From Scatomorpha stercorigallinarum (GTDB lineage: Bacteria > Bacillota > Clostridia > Oscillospirales > Oscillospiraceae), in contig CALXGN010000002.1 in NCBI GenBank assembly GCA_944387865.1, forward strand, positions 1 to 64,000: a DNA stretch of 64,000 nt, read 5' to 3'. The notes below the pieces were generated by a model. It saw only the letters and a program-made list of their open reading frames with translations, had not been told where the DNA came from and did not search any database. Both the position numbers and the translations under genes were made by a program. Position 1 is the first letter of the stretch. Each line of letters begins with the position of its first letter. This document shows, one piece after another, positions 61,544 to 64,000 of the stretch.

Positions 61544-62302
61544 CTACTTCTTTCCCCCCGCGCTGCGCTGGCGGAGGGCCTCATACAGCAGCACCGCCGC
61601 CGCGGCCGAGGCGTTGAGCGAGCTCACGCGCCCCAGCAGGGGGATGCTGACCAGGAAATCACACTTTTCGCGCACCAGGCGGCCGATGCCGTCCCCCTCC
61701 GAGCCGATGACCAGGCAGAGGCTGCCCGTCAGGTCCGTGCTCCACATGGGGGAGGAGCCCTCTGCCGCCGTGCCGTAGATCCACACGCCGCGGCGCTTGA
61801 GCTCCTCCAGCGCGCTGGGGAGGTTGGGCACGCGAGCCACGGGCAGGTGCTCCGCCGCGCCGGCGCTGGTCTTATCGACGATGGCGGTGAGGCCCGCGCT
61901 GCGGCGCTTGGGAATGATCACCCCGTGGGCCCCGGCGCACTCCGCGCTGCGGATGATGGCGCCGAAATTGTGCGGGTCCGATATCTCGTCGCAGGCGACG
62001 ATGAGAGGGGCCTCGCCGCGCCCGGCGGCGCGCGCGAAGATGTCGTCTATCGTGCTGTAGTGGGCGGCCGCGCAGACGGCGACCACGCCCTGATGGGCCT
62101 TCGTCACGCTCATGGCGTCCAGCTTGCGGCGGTCGCACTCCACCACCGTCACGCCCGCCGCGCGGGCTTTGGCCGCCACGAAGGCCAGCGCCCGGTCCGT
62201 CTCCCCGCGGGCGATGAACACCTTGTCCAGCGCGCGGCCGGCGCGCAGGGCCTCCGTCACCGCGTTGCGGCCCTCTATCGTCTCGTTTTTATATTCGTCC
62301 AT
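61544..62302 (-). CDS. rlmB: 23S rRNA (guanosine-2'-O)-methyltransferase RlmB/TrmH
   Basis: A 252-residue SPOUT methyltransferase. N-terminal L30e-like substrate domain (1-75), then the SPOUT domain with LIVACDEISDPHNFGAIIRSA (read in pieces), LVIGSEGDGI and IPLLGRVSSLNASAAAAVLLYE, the three TrmH motifs. RlmB methylates G2251 of 23S rRNA; a tRNA target cannot be excluded. Starts at ATG 62302 with an extended -10 promoter about 40 nt upstream. Confidence 0.92.
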   Translation of the reverse strand: MDEYKNETIEGRNAVTEALRAGRALDKVFIARGETDRALAFVAAKARAAGVTVVECDRRKLDAMSVTKAHQGVVAVCAAAHYSTIDDIFARAAGRGEAPLIVACDEISDPHNFGAIIRSAECAGAHGVIIPKRRSAGLTAIVDKTSAGAAEHLPVARVPNLPSALEELKRRGVWIYGTAAEGSSPMWSTDLTGSLCLVIGSEGDGIGRLVREKCDFLVSIPLLGRVSSLNASAAAAVLLYEALRQRSAGGKK

Positions 62303-62341
62303 GCTCTATCGCCGCCTGAAAGGTACAAAATGATTCATATT

Positions 62342-62352
62342 ATGATATCACA
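62342..62352 (-). promoter_or_regulatory. Extended -10 promoter of rlmB
   Basis: Minus strand TGTGATATCAT with -10 TATCAT. 40 nt before the rlmB start. Matches the TGTGATAnnAT motif; no clear -35. Confidence 0.5.
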
Positions 62353-62501
62353 ACGCGGCGGAAACATAAAGAGTAAAAATCAAGCAGCGGCGATATTTTT
62401 CGCGCTTTCTCGCGGCGCTGGCAAATGAGATGGATTTTTAGCCGCATACAGGCGCGAATTTTAGCATATTATTCAATATTTGCCGCAGCGGCAAACAGCG
62501 C

Positions 62502-62530
62502 TTGACCTGGCGCTCAAATGCGTGTATATT
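62502..62530 (+). promoter_or_regulatory. Sigma-A promoter of carAB
   Basis: TTGACC (62502-62507), 17-nt spacer, TATATT (62525-62530). A leader of about 100 nt follows, with a stem GCGCCCGC/GCGGGCGC (62559-62597). The 62303-62633 gap holds this promoter, the rlmB promoter and AT-rich DNA but no gene. No classical PyrR site is evident. Confidence 0.75.
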
Positions 62531-62633
62531 AGAGGATGCCAGAAATACCGGCGCGTATGCGCCCGCAGGGGGCGGGCGGGAGAACGCCGGCGGGCGCGAA
62601 TAAATATTCATCACGGAAAAGAGGGCGAAAGGC

Positions 62634-63713
62634 ATGGCGAGAGCGTATCTGCTGCTGGAAAACGGCGAGGTGTTCGCCGGGGAGGGCTTCGGCGCGAGCG
62701 GCGAGCGCGTGGGCGAACTGGTGTTCGCCACGGGCATGACCGGCTGCGCCGAGAGCCTGACGGACCCCAGCTACGCCGGGCAGCTGCTCTGCTTCACTTT
62801 CCCGCAGCTGGGCAACTACGGCATCGCCCGCGCGGACATGGAGAGCGGCCGCGTCTGGCCGCTGGCCGTCATCGCGAGGGAGTACTGCCAGGAGCCCTCG
62901 AACTTCCGCTGCGAGCTGACGGTGGACGCATTTTTGCGTGAGCACGGCGTCCCCGGCCTGGCGGGGGTGGACACGCGGCGCATAACGCAGCTCATCCGCG
63001 CGCAGGGCGTGATGAACGCCGCCGTCACGCCCAACGAGCCCACGGAGGGGCTGTTGGAGCGCGTGCGCGCCTATAAGGTCACGGGGGCGGTGGCGGCAGC
63101 CAGCGTGGGCGAGCCGGTGAAGCTGGAGCGCCCGGGCGCGGCGTTCTCCGTCGCGCTGATGGACTACGGATATAAAAATAGCATCGCCGGCGAGCTGCTC
63201 GCGCTGGGCTGCGCGGTGACGGTGTATCCCCACGGCACGCCGGCGGCGGTGGTGCTCGGCAACGGGCACGACGGCGTGATGCTCTCCAACGGGCCCGGCG
63301 ACCCGGCTGAGAACACGTATGAGATCGCGCAGATCGCGGAGATGATGGGGCGCGTGCCGCTGTTCGGCCTCTGCCTGGGGCACCAGATGATGGCCCTCGC
63401 CCGCGGCGCGCGCACGGGAAAGATGCGCTTCGGCCACCGGGGGGCCAACCAGCCGGCAAAGGACCTGAAAACGGGGCGCGTCTATGTCACCAGCCAGAAC
63501 CACGGCTACGCGGTGGACGCCGGGAGCCTGGGCGGCACGGGCGCGGAGCTCCGGTTCGTCAACGTCAACGACGGCAGCTGCGAGGGGCTCGATTACCCGG
63601 GCATGAAGGCGTTTTCCCTGCAATTCCACCCGGAGGCCCACGCAGGGCCGCTGGACAGCCGCGGCATGTTCGGCAGATTCCTCGAGATGATGGGAGGCGG
63701 AGGCTGTGCCTAA
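62634..63713 (+). CDS. carA: Carbamoyl-phosphate synthase small subunit
   Basis: A 359-residue glutamine amidotransferase subunit that supplies ammonia for carbamoyl phosphate (pyrimidine and arginine synthesis). N-terminal CarA domain (GEGFGASGERVGELVFATG), class I amidotransferase domain with nucleophile Cys247 in GLCLGHQ, VTSQNHGYAVD, and QFHPEA with the catalytic His/Glu. Start ATG at 62634 follows AGAGGGCGAAAGG. Overlaps carB by 8 nt. Confidence 0.96.
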   Translation: MARAYLLLENGEVFAGEGFGASGERVGELVFATGMTGCAESLTDPSYAGQLLCFTFPQLGNYGIARADMESGRVWPLAVIAREYCQEPSNFRCELTVDAFLREHGVPGLAGVDTRRITQLIRAQGVMNAAVTPNEPTEGLLERVRAYKVTGAVAAASVGEPVKLERPGAAFSVALMDYGYKNSIAGELLALGCAVTVYPHGTPAAVVLGNGHDGVMLSNGPGDPAENTYEIAQIAEMMGRVPLFGLCLGHQMMALARGARTGKMRFGHRGANQPAKDLKTGRVYVTSQNHGYAVDAGSLGGTGAELRFVNVNDGSCEGLDYPGMKAFSLQFHPEAHAGPLDSRGMFGRFLEMMGGGGCA

Positions 63714-64000
63714 GGACGGCAGCATAAAAAAGGCGCTCGTGATCGGCTCGGGGCCGATCGTCATCGGCCAGGCGGCGGAGTTCGACTACGCCGGCACGCA
63801 GGCTTGCCGCGCGCTGATGGCGGAGGGCGTGGAGACCGTGCTCGTCAACTCCAACCCCGCCACCATCATGACCGACGCCGGCATGGCGGACGGCGTTTAC
63901 ATAGAGCCGCTCTGCGCGAGGACGGTGGAGCGCATCATCGAAGCGGAGAGGCCCGACAGCCTGCTGGCCGGGCTCGGCGGGCAGACGGGGCTGAACATCG
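63706..64000 (+). CDS. carB: Carbamoyl-phosphate synthase large subunit (5' part)
   Basis: The first 98 codons of CarB, cut by the window end. The N-terminal ATP-grasp preATP domain KKALVIGSGPIVIGQAAEFD, YAGTQACRAL, LVNSNPATIMTD and LAGLGGQTGLN is unmistakable. Start GTG at 63706 after GGAGG, overlapping carA by 8 nt. Makes carbamoyl phosphate from CarA-derived ammonia, bicarbonate and two ATP. Confidence 0.95.
   Translation, partial: MPKDGSIKKALVIGSGPIVIGQAAEFDYAGTQACRALMAEGVETVLVNSNPATIMTDAGMADGVYIEPLCARTVERIIEAERPDSLLAGLGGQTGLNI

Noticed and set aside
62480..62941. Open frame across the carA leader and start
   Set aside because: Its first part covers the carA promoter and leader stem, the rest is out of frame with carA, and the composition is Arg-rich without any motif.

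Overview
The window looks like chromosomal DNA from a GC-rich, low-redundancy member of the Clostridia (Firmicutes), closest in feel to the Oscillospiraceae/Christensenellaceae gut lineages. That placement is an inference. It rests on the sepF-divIVA-ileS-lspA order, an RsiV-type anti-sigma gene, a class I fumarase, DegV, SLH and DUF4358-type surface proteins, strong GGAGG ribosome binding sites, and heavy G/C at third codon positions. There is no phage, CRISPR array or transposase gene in the window. Most of it is densely packed housekeeping DNA with 1-14 nt gene overlaps.

Layout. 1-640: end of an rRNA operon (23S tail, tRNA-Lys, 5S, terminator). 670-3200: DMT exporter, aromatic-acid-exporter-like membrane protein, galM. 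3230-3660: first copy of a structured non-coding repeat. 3777-12597: tightly overlapping uvrB-capA-like-polA-zincin/LMW-PTP fusion-rimI-tsaD-radC (DNA repair and t6A modification). 12600-13150: non-coding, with DnaA-box-like 9-mers and tRNA-Thr. 13170-16950: kinase-like gene, then an SGNH/DUF4358/ECF sigma/RsiV-like operon with a possible ECF-type promoter in front. 17050-19250: pyk and an unknown P-loop gene.

19297-30006 is a carbohydrate locus. A LacI regulator sits in the middle of two divergent arms. One arm has a sugar ABC importer (binding protein and two permeases, no ATPase), a GH31 alpha-glucosidase and beta-phosphoglucomutase. The other has a six-hairpin glycosidase and a GH65 phosphorylase. 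Two matching palindromic operators lie just downstream of the two divergent promoters. Together the genes suggest uptake of an alpha-gluco-oligosaccharide and its phosphorolysis to beta-glucose-1-phosphate, then glucose-6-phosphate. 30067-36572 (minus) is a cell-surface operon: MBOAT and AlgX-like O-acetylation pair, repeat-rich lipoprotein, SLH-transglutaminase protein and a VanX-like peptidase fused to other domains.

36631-45643: CPBP protease, mutS and miaB (minus), mutL (plus), degV (minus), miaA-hfq (plus). 45676-55968 (plus): HlyD-like protein, yggS, sepF, divIVA, ileS, lspA, rluD, malic enzyme and both class I fumarase subunits. 55945-56388: the second copy of the structured repeat, which has overrun the fumarase beta 3' end. 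56552-58821: two-gene ABC exporter. 58898-62302 (minus): rlmB and a large membrane protein that reads as a decayed P1B-type ATPase. 62634-64000: carA and the start of carB.

Most notable: (i) the two copies of a REPIN-like element whose paired hairpins show compensatory base changes; (ii) the pseudo-P1B-ATPase with a 350-residue disordered N-terminus; (iii) a zinc-peptidase/pseudo-phosphatase fusion; (iv) a recurring extended -10 motif, TGTGATAnnAT, at six promoters; and (v) the possible self-activating ECF sigma operon.
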